Assembly: GCF_900105325.1 (NCBI RefSeq)
Contig: NZ_FNSU01000003.1
Location: forward strand, 2,356,001-2,420,000
Direction of reading: 5' to 3'
From: Pseudomonas marginalis
GTDB lineage: Bacteria > Pseudomonadota > Gammaproteobacteria > Pseudomonadales > Pseudomonadaceae
Length of the DNA: 64,000 bases
The position numbers and the translations under genes were made by a program. Shown in pieces: positions 34,172 to 41,776 of this stretch. A model generated the notes under the pieces. It ran no database searches and was not told where the DNA came from. It saw only the letters and a program-made list of their open reading frames with translations. Numbering within the stretch: position 1 is the first letter of the stretch; each line of letters begins with the position of its first letter.

Positions 34172-35092
34172 ATGTTGGGGGAACTTGAAGCCTTCGCGAC
34201 CGTGGCTCGCAAGCGCAGCTTCGTCGCCGCGGCACGGACGCTGGGGCGCTCCCCCAGCGCACTGACCCGTGCCGTTCAAGCCCTGGAGGAAAGTGTGGGG
34301 CTCAAGTTGTTCAATCGCTCGTCCAATGCCGTGAGCTTGACCGAAGCGGGCGAATGCTTATTGCCCCACGCGTACAAAATGCTCGATCTGCAACGTGAGG
34401 TGGATGAAGACCTGGCCGGTCTCAGCGGCCTGGCCTCCGGCTGGATCCGTTTTTCCGCCCCCGAGGTGCTCGGACACGGGGTATTGCCCCGGTTGATCGC
34501 GCAATACTGCGAGCGTTATCCAGACGTTAACATCGATGTGATTTTCACTGATGAGATCATCGACCCGGCCAAGAGCAAGCTGGACTTCTCGATTCGCGGT
34601 GCGTTTCCACAATCCAGCGACCTGATCGGCTTTGCGCTCTGGAGTTACTCACGTTACCTGTATGCCAGCCCCGGCTACCTGGAGCGCAACGGCATGCCCG
34701 ACTCCATCGAGACACTGGAGTCGCATTCGCTGATCCTGCATACGGCGCCGCGGATTCTCAAGGAGTGGAATTTTCGCAGCGAGGAGCAGGCCATCAGCTT
34801 TCGGGTTCATCCAAAATTTCGTTTCAGCTCTGGCCTGGCAGTATTCCAGGCAGCCCTGGCGGGCGTCGGGATCGCCCGCCTGGCGGATTGGATGGCGGAA
34901 CCCGAAGTGGAAACTGGGCGCCTGCTCCGGGTGTGTCCTGAGTACAAGCTCACCTCCAGCAGCGGTGAGAGCCCACAGATGCACGCGGTATACCCGGCCG
35001 GAAACTTGCCGCTGCGGGTGAAGGCATTGATGGAGATGATCCGTGGCTTAGGTGAAAGCCTCGAATGTAAACGCGGCTCAGCACCTCTATGA
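34172..35092 (+). CDS. LysR-family transcriptional regulator
   Basis: A 306-residue LTTR of the GcvA/DsdC-like AaeR/CrgA kind: winged helix MLGELEAFATVARKRSFVAA, SPSALTRAVQALEE. Start ATG 34172 chosen by alignment to LTTR N-termini; ATG 34148 and GTG 34160 are in frame. It probably controls the divergent oxygenase-TauE operon. Confidence 0.86.
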   Translation: MLGELEAFATVARKRSFVAAARTLGRSPSALTRAVQALEESVGLKLFNRSSNAVSLTEAGECLLPHAYKMLDLQREVDEDLAGLSGLASGWIRFSAPEVLGHGVLPRLIAQYCERYPDVNIDVIFTDEIIDPAKSKLDFSIRGAFPQSSDLIGFALWSYSRYLYASPGYLERNGMPDSIETLESHSLILHTAPRILKEWNFRSEEQAISFRVHPKFRFSSGLAVFQAALAGVGIARLADWMAEPEVETGRLLRVCPEYKLTSSSGESPQMHAVYPAGNLPLRVKALMEMIRGLGESLECKRGSAPL

Positions 35093-35389
35093 AGCCGGCC
35101 CTCACGTCGCTGTGAGGGGGATTCATTCAAGCATTCTGAATCGCCCCGGCACCGTAGACATCTCCAGCCTGCCAGGCTACGTTCATTAATGAGGCGTCAT
35201 GGGAGGAAGATAGAGGGTGTAAGCGCTGACCTTAGATTCCTTGTTCAAACGCTATATTGGGCTCCACTCCAAGTACTCCCGCGGGCAAGCAAAGCGTGTG
35301 TTACTCGGCGATTCAGCCATCCAATTTGGTCATGCCAAAATCACAATGGAAGTCACGGAGCAACTGAGTGACTGGCTCTCCCATCAAGC
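35093..35389. other. Intergenic region, no gene seen
   Basis: About 300 bases between a LysR gene and the end of an MFS gene. Short open frames here show no recognisable family. No repeat or terminator stands out. Confidence 0.5.
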
Positions 35390-36556
35390 TCACACCAATG
35401 CAGTTGCAATCTTTCTGGAACGCCAGGCAAATCCCAGCACCATCAGCAGCCCTAGCCCCGCCACTGCCGCTCCAGCCAGGGAAATCGCCGGATAACCTAG
35501 CCCTGCATTGATCACCGCACCGCCCAGTGCCGCACCAATCGCATTGCCGAAGTTAAACGCACCGATGTTCACCGCCGAGGCCAGATTGGGCGCGTCCTTG
35601 GCAGCTTCCATGACGCGCATCTGTAGCGGCGGCACCAAGGCGAAACTGGCGATACCCCATATCAGGATGGCAACGGCCGCCGGCAGCGGCCAACGCATCA
35701 GTACCGTAAACGCCAGCAACACGAGAATCAGCACGCTCAGCGAAACGATCAGTGTGCGATCTATCGAGCGGTCGGCGGCCTTGCCGCCCCACATGTTGCC
35801 CAGTGTCAGGCCCACACCGAACAGAACCAGCATGGCGGTTATGTAGGCGGTGGACGCGTGGGTCTCGCTGCTAAGGATCGGCGCGATGTAGGTGAAGACG
35901 GTAAACATTGCGCCCGAGCCGACTACCGTGAGGGCCAACGCGCCCAGCACCGGGCCACGGCCCAGTACGCGAATTTCGGCCATTACACCGACGCCTGGCG
36001 GCGCCTTCAGGTTGGGCAGGGCGAACCATAACGCGGCCATGGCGACCACGCCGAGGCTGGTAATGCCCCAGAATGCAGTGCGCCAACCGAACATTTCGCC
36101 AAACCAGGCGGCCAGCGGCACACCGCCAATGGTCGCCAGGGTGAGGCCCATAAACATTGCCGCGACCGCTCCGGCACGTTTCTCAGGGGCGACCACGCTG
36201 GCAGCAACGATAGAGCCAACGCCAAAGAACGCACCGTGGTTCAGTGAGGTCACCACCCTGGCGATCATGAGGCTGTAGTAATCGGTCGCCAGGGCTGACA
36301 TCAGATTACCCAGGGTGAAAATCGCCATGAGTCCGATCAGCAGATAGCGCCGGGGGATCCTGCCGGTAGTCAGGGTCATCAGCGGCGCGCCGAGCAGTAC
36401 ACCCAAGGCGTAAGCACTGACCAACAGTCCCGCAGCGGGAATAGAAACGCCGAGATCCGCAGCGATGCCCGGCAACATGCCCATGGGGGCGAACTCGGTA
36501 ACACCGATGCCAAAGGCACCTATGGCAAGTGCGACAAGTGGTGGATTGATACGCAT
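35390..36556 (-). CDS. MFS transporter, AraJ-like DHA1 family
   Basis: A 388-residue, 12-helix transporter with GVTEFAPMGMLPGIAADLGVS in helix 1 and VPLAAWFGEMFGWRTAFW in helix 5/6, as in AraJ/YdhP exporters. The start is ATG 36556 with AAGGAGCC upstream; the open frame to 36631 lacks a site. Divergent from a LysR gene that is frameshifted here, so its control may be lost or altered. Confidence 0.87.
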   Translation of the reverse strand: MRINPPLVALAIGAFGIGVTEFAPMGMLPGIAADLGVSIPAAGLLVSAYALGVLLGAPLMTLTTGRIPRRYLLIGLMAIFTLGNLMSALATDYYSLMIARVVTSLNHGAFFGVGSIVAASVVAPEKRAGAVAAMFMGLTLATIGGVPLAAWFGEMFGWRTAFWGITSLGVVAMAALWFALPNLKAPPGVGVMAEIRVLGRGPVLGALALTVVGSGAMFTVFTYIAPILSSETHASTAYITAMLVLFGVGLTLGNMWGGKAADRSIDRTLIVSLSVLILVLLAFTVLMRWPLPAAVAILIWGIASFALVPPLQMRVMEAAKDAPNLASAVNIGAFNFGNAIGAALGGAVINAGLGYPAISLAGAAVAGLGLLMVLGFAWRSRKIATALV

Positions 36557-36650
36557 GGAAGGCTCCTTATCTATGCCGCCAATGCTACGATCCAGCGTTT
36601 TAAGGCGGTAGATAGCATTTTTGGCAATCACCTATGCGTAAGGGGCACAA

Positions 36651-37545
36651 ATGGACTTCAACGGCAGATCCGGTGACATGCTCGTGTTCGCCACCGTGGC
36701 GCAGGAAGGCAGCCTATCGGCTGCCGCGCGTGCATTAGGGCTCACACCCTCGGCGGTCAGTCGGATCATCGCGCGTACCGAACAGCGCCTTGGCACCCGA
36801 CTGCTGTTGCGCACCACCCGAGCGATCAGCTTCACTGCCGAGGGCGAGGCTTTCCTGCGCGGCGCCCGGCGTATCCTGGCCGATATGGCCGAGGTGGAAG
36901 AAGCCATCGCCGACCAGGGCGTACCCAGGGGCCGATTGCGGGTCAGTGCCGCCCTTGGCCACGGGCGGCTGGCCATCGTTCCCTTGGTGGCGGCATTCAG
37001 CGCCCGCCATCCGAACATCTTGTGTCGACCTCACCCTCGGCGACGAAGTGGTCGATATTCTCGGCGGCCAGGCCGATGTGGCGGTACGTTTTGGCCATCT
37101 GCCCGACAGCCCGCTGACCGCGCGCAGGATCGGCGACACCGGCCAGGTAGTGGTGGCATCGCCCGAGTATCTGCAACGCCACGGCATCCCTCGCGAACCG
37201 GAAGACCTGCTACGGCATAACTGCCTGCGCTTCAACTTCCGGCGTGCCGAACCCAACTGGCCGTTCATCCGCGACGCAAGAGAGTTCTCCCTGAAGGTCT
37301 GCGGCAACATCGAATGCAGCAGTGGTGAAGCGCTGGCACAACTTGCGCGAGTAGGTGCGGGCATTGCGCGTATCGGCGAGTTCAGCGTGAGCGAGGATCT
37401 GCAGCGCGGTGACCTGATACCGCTGCTGGAAGCCTGGAACCCCGGCGACCGGGAACCGATTCATGCGGTGTTCGTAGGCGGCTCGGCAATGCCGGCGCGG
37501 GTGCGACTGTTCGTAGACTTCTTGCTGGAGCATCACCGGATGTAA
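36651..37545 (+). pseudogene. LysR-family regulator, frameshifted
   Basis: The first 123 codons give a normal LTTR N-terminus (MLVFATVAQEGSLSAAARAL, TPSAVSRIIARTEQRLG), ending ARHPNIL. The rest of a normal effector domain (VDLTLGDEVVDILGGQADVAVRF to the end LLEHHRM) is in the next frame. The junction is at about 37020-37026, where ATCTTGTGTCGAC has one base more than the expected ATCTTGGTCGAC. One insertion or a sequencing error explains it. If restored it would be about 297 residues and would regulate the divergent MFS pump. Confidence 0.85.
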
Positions 37546-37555
37546 GCGGTGGCGT

Positions 37556-37834
37556 CAGCTGATTGAACGGATCATTGGAATGGATCAGTGAGAGATTAGG
37601 AATGCAGGTGTGCGAAATGACCTGGTCGGCCCGGGTCTCGTTGTTCGCGATCAGTTGATAGGTTCCACCGGGCGCCTCGTGCGATAGCGCATAGAACGAC
37701 GACAGCGACGGCTGATTATCCAGATCGATGAGCAGGGTACGGATCCCTGCATCGGCGCAGAACGCGCCCAGATTGACGCCAACCGCAGTTTTACCCGGCC
37801 CGCCTTTGGTTGAAACGACCGCAGTGACTTTCAT
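37556..37834 (-). pseudogene. Truncated soj/parA (first 93 codons)
   Basis: ATG at 37834 begins MKVTAVVSTKGGPGKT, identical to the intact copy at 42696 except for a few residues (for example Pro56 for Arg-type position in SHEAPGG). Homology stops after SNDPFNQL at codon 93; beyond that the frame runs into antisense of the LysR gene. It is the soj gene typical of one end of ICEs, here a remnant of an earlier or duplicated insertion. Confidence 0.85.
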
Positions 37835-37954
37835 GATATTGACCTCGGAATCGTAGGATTTGAGGTGCATTCATGCGGGTCACGCTGTGCGCTTTGATCA
37901 CCCCGGAAAAATCCAAGGCAAAAAAAGCCTGCATCGCTGCAGGCTTTCCTTATC

Positions 37955-38007
37955 TGGCTCACGACCTGGACTCGAACCAGGGACCCAATGATTAACAGTC
38001 ATTTGCT
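37955..38007 (-). pseudogene. tRNA-Asn 3' fragment (attachment-site relic)
   Basis: 53 bases matching the 3' part of the intact tRNA-Asn at 42818-42893: acceptor 3' strand, T-arm, variable loop and anticodon arm with GTT. One C is missing in the acceptor region (GGCTCACG for GGCTCCACG). Sequence diverges completely 5' of the anticodon arm. This is the standard footprint left by an element that integrates into a tRNA 3' end. Confidence 0.85.
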
Positions 38008-38357
38008 AGCTGTTAGTCGCAACGGTGCCACGGAAGAACGTGGTGGATATATAGGGTTACTGCATAGCGTGCGCTGTATGAGCTCAGCACGCCACGAAAG
38101 TTAGTCGTGTTGGATTGGGTTGTCAAAGCGTGGCAAAGCAATGACTTGTAGGAAAAGGAGGCGGCAGCAGTCAGCTAACGGGCCGTCTCCAATGCGTGTC
38201 TGAGCGGTTCGACTGCCAGATGGCGTTACTCCAAAGTTGTGGCAATTCGTAGCTACAGTACTAAAGGACAGACTATATTTAAAATTACTAAACCACCAAA
38301 GAATGGAATCGTGAGCTGACATCGTTTGCTGACGCCCTATCCAGCAGCCTTCCCTAC
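38008..38357. other. Island left end, no gene seen
   Basis: AT-rich compared with the flanks. A minus-strand open frame at 38101-38385 gives no family-like protein and has no ribosome site, so I leave it out. Confidence 0.5.
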
Positions 38358-38710
38358 CTACAATGACAGAAGAAAGTCCTTCCAACCGCGTAAAGCTCGT
38401 TCGAAGTCATCCAAACTTATAGTTATTGAGAAGTCCTCATCATAAAGTGAATAAATTTTAACTCCACTTTTCGAAATATGGGTTGCCCAGGCATCGCGGG
38501 CCCATTCAGTGGAGACCTCATCCTCTCGCCTCACTGCTATCAATCTATTCAGGCCCTCGTCTAGCCAAAGAATAGTTTCGACAAAAGGTCCCCCTCCATC
38601 GTCGATCAATAGGCAAGCAAGAATATCTACATCATCAGGCCCCAACGCATCCGTGCTACACCAAGGTATTGCTACCCCAGTTGATTCTTCCAAAAAAACT
38701 GAATACTCAT
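38358..38710 (-). pseudogene. Orphan immunity-like gene, frameshifted at its start
   Basis: A small acidic protein (about 116 residues if repaired) ending RALRGWKDFLLSL. A strong ribosome site (AAGGAG) stands before ATG 38710, which gives MSIQFF and then leaves frame at a run of seven T; with eight T it would read MSIQFFLEESTGVAIPWCS and continue to the stop. So a one-base loss in a homopolymer, or a sequencing error, has broken it. Size, acidity and place in the array suggest an immunity protein; the family is not recognised. Confidence 0.6.
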
Positions 38711-39036
38711 CTTACTCCTTACATCAATGGATATAAGGTCGGCTTTAAGACTCACCAACCTCATCTTGACTCCACTAAAACCGGCTACAACTCAAAAACC
38801 CATGACTATTTTCTTTAACTTTGACCACAGTAGGCAGCGAACCAGCACACACTTAACTACGAGATAGCCAAATAGTAAAAACGTTGCCTGACCCCACCAC
38901 TCACTAAAAACACCACACCTCCACTCTAGTTGACTAGCGGACAGGATTATTTATTGCGCTAGCGCTAGCACTAACCCAAAACCCAAAACCATATATTCCA
39001 CGCACAAAATCTTCGTGCAACCGCCATTGACCAATG
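38711..39036. other. AT-rich spacer in the cassette array
   Basis: No gene recognised. The composition (long A/T runs) contrasts sharply with the chromosome on either side. Confidence 0.5.
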
Positions 39037-39420
39037 TCACTGAAGAGGCTTGCATTTTATAACTGATAGACCTTGAGCAAGCACCTCAAACCCCGTACCA
39101 CCATAGTCTTTCAGACTATATTTAACACCCTTAAGTTGATCAGCCGAGACATCATCCATTTCAATTTCGCTCAAGTAAAAGCTCCCACACACTTCAGGAA
39201 TTTTTTAGCAGTGAACCCCCGTAAACCCTAAAACAACTTCAAACGCCGACTGTTCAGACTCATAAAGCATCTCAAGGTCAACTTTATAAGCATCAATTAT
39301 TTGCCCGCCATTTTCACGCTGCACGCTGAGCCCCAACACAAGATTTAGATTATAAAAATCAAAATCAGAAATAATGAAAAGCGTTTTCAACGCCTTCAAA
39401 ACTTTTTTCAAGTGCTCGCA
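39037..39420 (-). pseudogene. Orphan immunity-like gene with a frameshift and a nonsense codon
   Basis: AAGGAAG precedes an ATG near 39420 (MRALEKSFEG). The frame then shifts near 39370 into SDFDFYNLNLVLGLSVQ and on to FTGVHC, a TAA at about 39205, then continues in the same frame as KIPEVCGSFYLSEIEMDD to SVIKCKPLQ and a TGA at 39037. Put together this is an acidic protein of about 127 residues in the right size range for an immunity protein. Exact family unknown; the reconstruction of the first 18 residues is tentative. Confidence 0.5.
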
Positions 39421-39536
39421 TATTTTCTTCCTTAATAATAAGGATGCACGCCAGGTCTCGTGCCCTTAACGTTCTGATTCCTGTCCACATCTCGCACATG
39501 ATGGTGAGGATTTGGATGAGCAAATAGGAGAAAATA

Positions 39537-39607
39537 GGGGCCAGACCAACACTCTCATTTTTAAATGAGTAACTCTGCTGGGCTTTATAAAAACGTGGTC
39601 TGCCCCC
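39537..39607. repeat. Imperfect inverted repeat GGGGCCAGACC ... GGTCTGCCCCC
   Basis: Arms at 39537-39547 and 39597-39607 pair with one or two mismatches around a 49-base loop containing TAAAAACGTGG. The GGGGTCAGACCACGTTTTT-like sequence is widespread in proteobacteria, often near REP-associated transposases; none is present here. Confidence 0.5.
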
Positions 39608-39660
39608 GATTTCTCACCCCGATTGCTCCACGGCTCGGTAGCTCGTTTTTAATCGGATGG

Positions 39661-40212
39661 TTATTTACTTTTCTGAGCGACCATAAGTGCTCGATCAATC
39701 ATCTCGGAAGTAACGTAAGGCACAAATCCCATCCTATCACCCATCTCAAAACTCTTCTTATACTCATCTAAACGCCCAGTATCACCAGCCATTGCTAGTG
39801 CAGCCAAATGTCGGATTGGCATTGCACCTTTAACATCTGTTGGCAGCGCTCTATAAACCCTCAACCCCTCGTCAATATTTTGAGAGCGAGCCCAAGAGAT
39901 AGCCTTATCAGACAACCTAATAATGTCATCACTAGAAAAACTCGAAAATTTCTCCGGAGCTCCATTACTAACTATAATTAGAGCATTGCTACTGTCATCA
40001 CCAAGTATAAAAGAAACAGCCTCAGAAAATTCTCTAGACGAAATGGAGGGCATAAGCGAAACTCGAAAATGGTCCGAGCGCTTACCTACAGATGGGATAA
40101 CCTGAAGTTGAACCTCTCCGACATCGGCGAGGCAAAAATAATCACCAACTTCATCCTTATTACAAACCCAGCCCTGCTCCTTCAAGATGGAAACAATATC
40201 TTTTTCTTTCAT
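39661..40212 (-). CDS. Immunity-like protein of the orphan cassette array
   Basis: A 183-residue mixed alpha/beta protein starting MKEKDIVSILKEQGW and ending with helices (IRHLAALAMAGDTGRLDEYK). It resembles predicted immunity proteins found directly after restriction-endonuclease-fold toxins (DUF6990-like; my recollection, not searched). It is the only apparently intact gene of the orphan array. In the present sequence its frame is joined to the toxin tail upstream (40213-40437) by a slipped T-run, but ATG 40212 at the expected TAATG junction is the natural start. Confidence 0.65.
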   Translation of the reverse strand: MKEKDIVSILKEQGWVCNKDEVGDYFCLADVGEVQLQVIPSVGKRSDHFRVSLMPSISSREFSEAVSFILGDDSSNALIIVSNGAPEKFSSFSSDDIIRLSDKAISWARSQNIDEGLRVYRALPTDVKGAMPIRHLAALAMAGDTGRLDEYKKSFEMGDRMGFVPYVTSEMIDRALMVAQKSK

Positions 40213-40437
40213 TATTTGGCACCAGGAAAAATTCATAATCTCAATGGAAATTCCGTTAGGATACCCTTGCTCCTTTAACGGCACACCCGACTTCAGGCCA
40301 AAGCTTTCAGCCACTTTTCCCCTAGAAATTGAATTCCCATTTTTTATTTGAGGGGAAATCTCGGACTGACGAATACTTATGTCCGCACTCCCTAACTTAA
40401 CCTCAATAACCCTAATGCAAATAGGGTGCAAAAACAC
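40213..40437 (-). pseudogene. Toxin C-terminal fragment, restriction-endonuclease-like fold
   Basis: About 73 residues reading VIEVKLGSADISIRQSEI, then GNSISRGKVAESFGLKSG and GYPNGISIEIMNF. EVK plus downstream RQ and G-x-x-I-x-x-G are the tail of REase-fold polymorphic toxins. A run of five T now carries the frame into the immunity gene; with four T it would read NFPGAK and stop at TAA overlapping the next ATG. The 5' part of the toxin is absent: it is an orphan tail cut just after a terminator. Confidence 0.6.
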
Positions 40438-40454
40438 CGGCGCAAGGCCGGTGT
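40434..40454 (-). terminator. Intrinsic terminator after the Imm26-like pseudogene
   Basis: Stem ACACCGGC / GCCGGTGT, 5-base loop, followed on the minus strand by a run of five T. It separates two orphan cassettes. Confidence 0.75.
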
Positions 40455-40487
40455 AGAAAGTGTCAGATCAAGTGAAACTTCTACAAC

Positions 40488-40946
40488 TCACCAAATTTCA
40501 TGGGTCTCGGCTCTGTAATTCTTTTCAATACGCTCAACAAGCAATGGCGCGCTGATAATTCCTCTTGTGGAATCCTTCAGCTCTTCCGAGCTAATCTTTC
40601 TCTCCAGCCGAAGTGCTTCGCTTCCATTCCAAAGCCAAATAGAGCCTCCCGGCCCGCCATTCCTGGAGCGGAACGTAGGAAACATTTGTAACCTTTCGGG
40701 AACTGGAACATTTGCCACAACGGATAGAAACCCTTGATTTACCGCACTTTGAACAACTAAGAATGCGGAAAATTGTGGTTCACCATCAACAACAACCGAA
40801 AAATCTATTGGGTGTTAATTATGAAATCTGGGAAAAACACGAATTAAAAAACCAAAGTCCGGATGCTTATGAGTAACTTGCGCATATGCGACACCCTGCG
40901 AGGTTAACACCTGCAAAATGTCGCCCAGTTGTATCTTCTTAGCCAT
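40488..40946 (-). pseudogene. Imm26-like immunity gene with an in-frame stop at codon 44
   Basis: From ATG 40946, directly next to the TAA of the toxin tail, the frame reads MAKKIQLGDILQVLTSQG and YAQVTHKHPDFGFLIRVFP up to HN, TAA (40815-40817), then continues without shift as HPIDFSVVVDGEPQFSAFL and on to RIEKNYRAETHEIW. With the stop removed the product is 152 residues. The GD...YAQV start and the VANVPVPERLQMFPTFR block recall Imm26-type immunity proteins. A single nonsense mutation is the simplest explanation. Confidence 0.65.
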
Positions 40947-41180
40947 TTAAAATCCTTCATATCCAGCTTTTTTCAGCAGCTCGGCGCCGCGAATCAAACC
41001 CTGCTCATACTTAGTCGGGTTTTTGACAGACGATATAGAGTTGATCATATTAATTAACGTGTCGCCATCTTTACCAAGGCCATGGTAATCGATCAGTATT
41101 TGCTCGACTGCCCGTGCGTCAGCACGTAGTAGACAATTACTGTCGGCTACACGAGGCCAGACAAAGCTTCTGCGTAACAC
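40947..41180 (-). pseudogene. Orphan polymorphic-toxin C-terminal tail
   Basis: About 57 meaningful residues: ADARAVEQILIDYHGLGKDG, then LINMINSISSVKNPTKYEQG and LLKKAGYEGF at the end. The (V)EQxLIxxxGLxKxGGTLxNxINSI...NPxYxxAxxRGxxLLxxAGY pattern is the usual end of CDI/Rhs-type toxin C-termini. The part before residue 20 looks out of frame or foreign. Its TAA touches the start of the immunity gene that follows. Confidence 0.6.
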
Positions 41181-41227
41181 TCAAATTTTTCGATCGCCTC
41201 TAAAACTGCTGGCGTGAATGGAGCCAC
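41147..41227 (-). pseudogene. Short fragment, possibly an immunity-gene N-terminus
   Basis: After GGGAG, a GTG at 41227 opens MAPFTPAVLEAIEKFECYAE and ends at TAG after 26 codons. It overlaps the orphan toxin tail in another frame, so it probably marks a recombination joint between two cassettes. Weak evidence. Confidence 0.3.
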
Positions 41228-41298
41228 TTAAAAATCTCCCCCTTCTTTGCTGACCTATGGCGATTTAAAAAGAATCAGCATGGAGGCAATAGATTCGT

Positions 41299-41384
41299 AG
41301 GGGTTGCTTAGGGGCCGGCTCTGTTTCTGGAAAATTAATATTGTCCTTTAGTGTAATCGCTGAGATCGCCTAAGCACCGCCCCT
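41299..41384. repeat. Inverted repeat AGGGGTTGCTTAGG ... CCTAAGCACCGCCCCT
   Basis: Arms at 41299-41312 and 41369-41384, 56 bases apart, share CCTAAGC and CCCCT. It lies in the gap after the first immunity gene, at the border between the toxin operon and the orphan cassettes. May be a recombination or attenuator structure; no function can be read. Confidence 0.4.
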
Positions 41385-41422
41385 GTAAGCGCAATATGCA
41401 GCAATTACTGTTCGTACAAAGC

Positions 41423-41776
41423 CTAACAAATCCCTAATAATCGAAGATCCTCAACAAGGTCTGCTGCCTCTTCCGGAGTCAGCTCTTTCAGCATAGAGGC
41501 AAGGTCAATCTGCTCGATCAGCTTTAAGGCAGCATCCATATGATATTTCCTGACACTCTCGGAAGATCGACCCGCAGAAAGAACAAGGGCTAAAACTTCA
41601 AGCATCAACTTCTCAACTGGCAGGTCGAAGGAATTTTCAAGTTCACTATAGGCAAAGCCTACTTCGCTTTCACCTTCGACCCAAGCGCTTCGATGCCTAA
41701 GCTTTACTCTGCAGTAGCTGTAGTAACTGCCCAAAAACCAAGCCCTGATTTCAGCGTAAGTCACTCTTTCTTCCAT
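41423..41776 (-). CDS. Probable immunity protein for the ParA-deaminase toxin
   Basis: A 117-residue, predicted mostly helical, acidic protein (RVTYAEIRAWFLGSYYSYC; LIEQIDLASMLKELTPEEAA). Its ATG shares one base with the toxin stop (TGATG), the tight coupling expected of toxin-immunity pairs. A GTG one codon upstream is possible. Family not recognised. Function is inferred from position, size and character. Confidence 0.65.
   Translation of the reverse strand: MEERVTYAEIRAWFLGSYYSYCRVKLRHRSAWVEGESEVGFAYSELENSFDLPVEKLMLEVLALVLSAGRSSESVRKYHMDAALKLIEQIDLASMLKELTPEEAADLVEDLRLLGIC

Larger units (their letters stand above)
37556..38007. repeat. Island direct repeat, left copy (452 bp)
   Basis: Matches 42418-42871 in the same orientation over its whole length with only a handful of differences and a few one-base indels. 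It holds a soj/parA 5' fragment, a terminator hairpin (37924-37947) and the 3' part of tRNA-Asn. It begins 10 bases after the LysR stop codon and ends abruptly at ATTTGCT inside the tRNA sequence. Confidence 0.93.

Noticed and set aside
35241..35495. Small open frames between the LysR gene and the AraJ-like pump
   Set aside because: No similarity to known families and one overlaps the pump gene; no ribosome site.
36990..37060. Programmed frameshifting in the LysR gene
   Set aside because: No slippery heptamer or downstream structure is evident; LTTRs are not known to use it. A simple one-base insertion or error is more likely.
38101..38385. A 94-codon minus-strand open frame at the left end of the island
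   Set aside because: No ribosome site, no recognisable protein pattern, partly overlaps the immunity-like gene end.
39661..40437. A genuine 258-residue fusion protein
   Set aside because: The alternative four-T reading gives a natural toxin stop overlapping the immunity start, which explains the joint better than a designed fusion.
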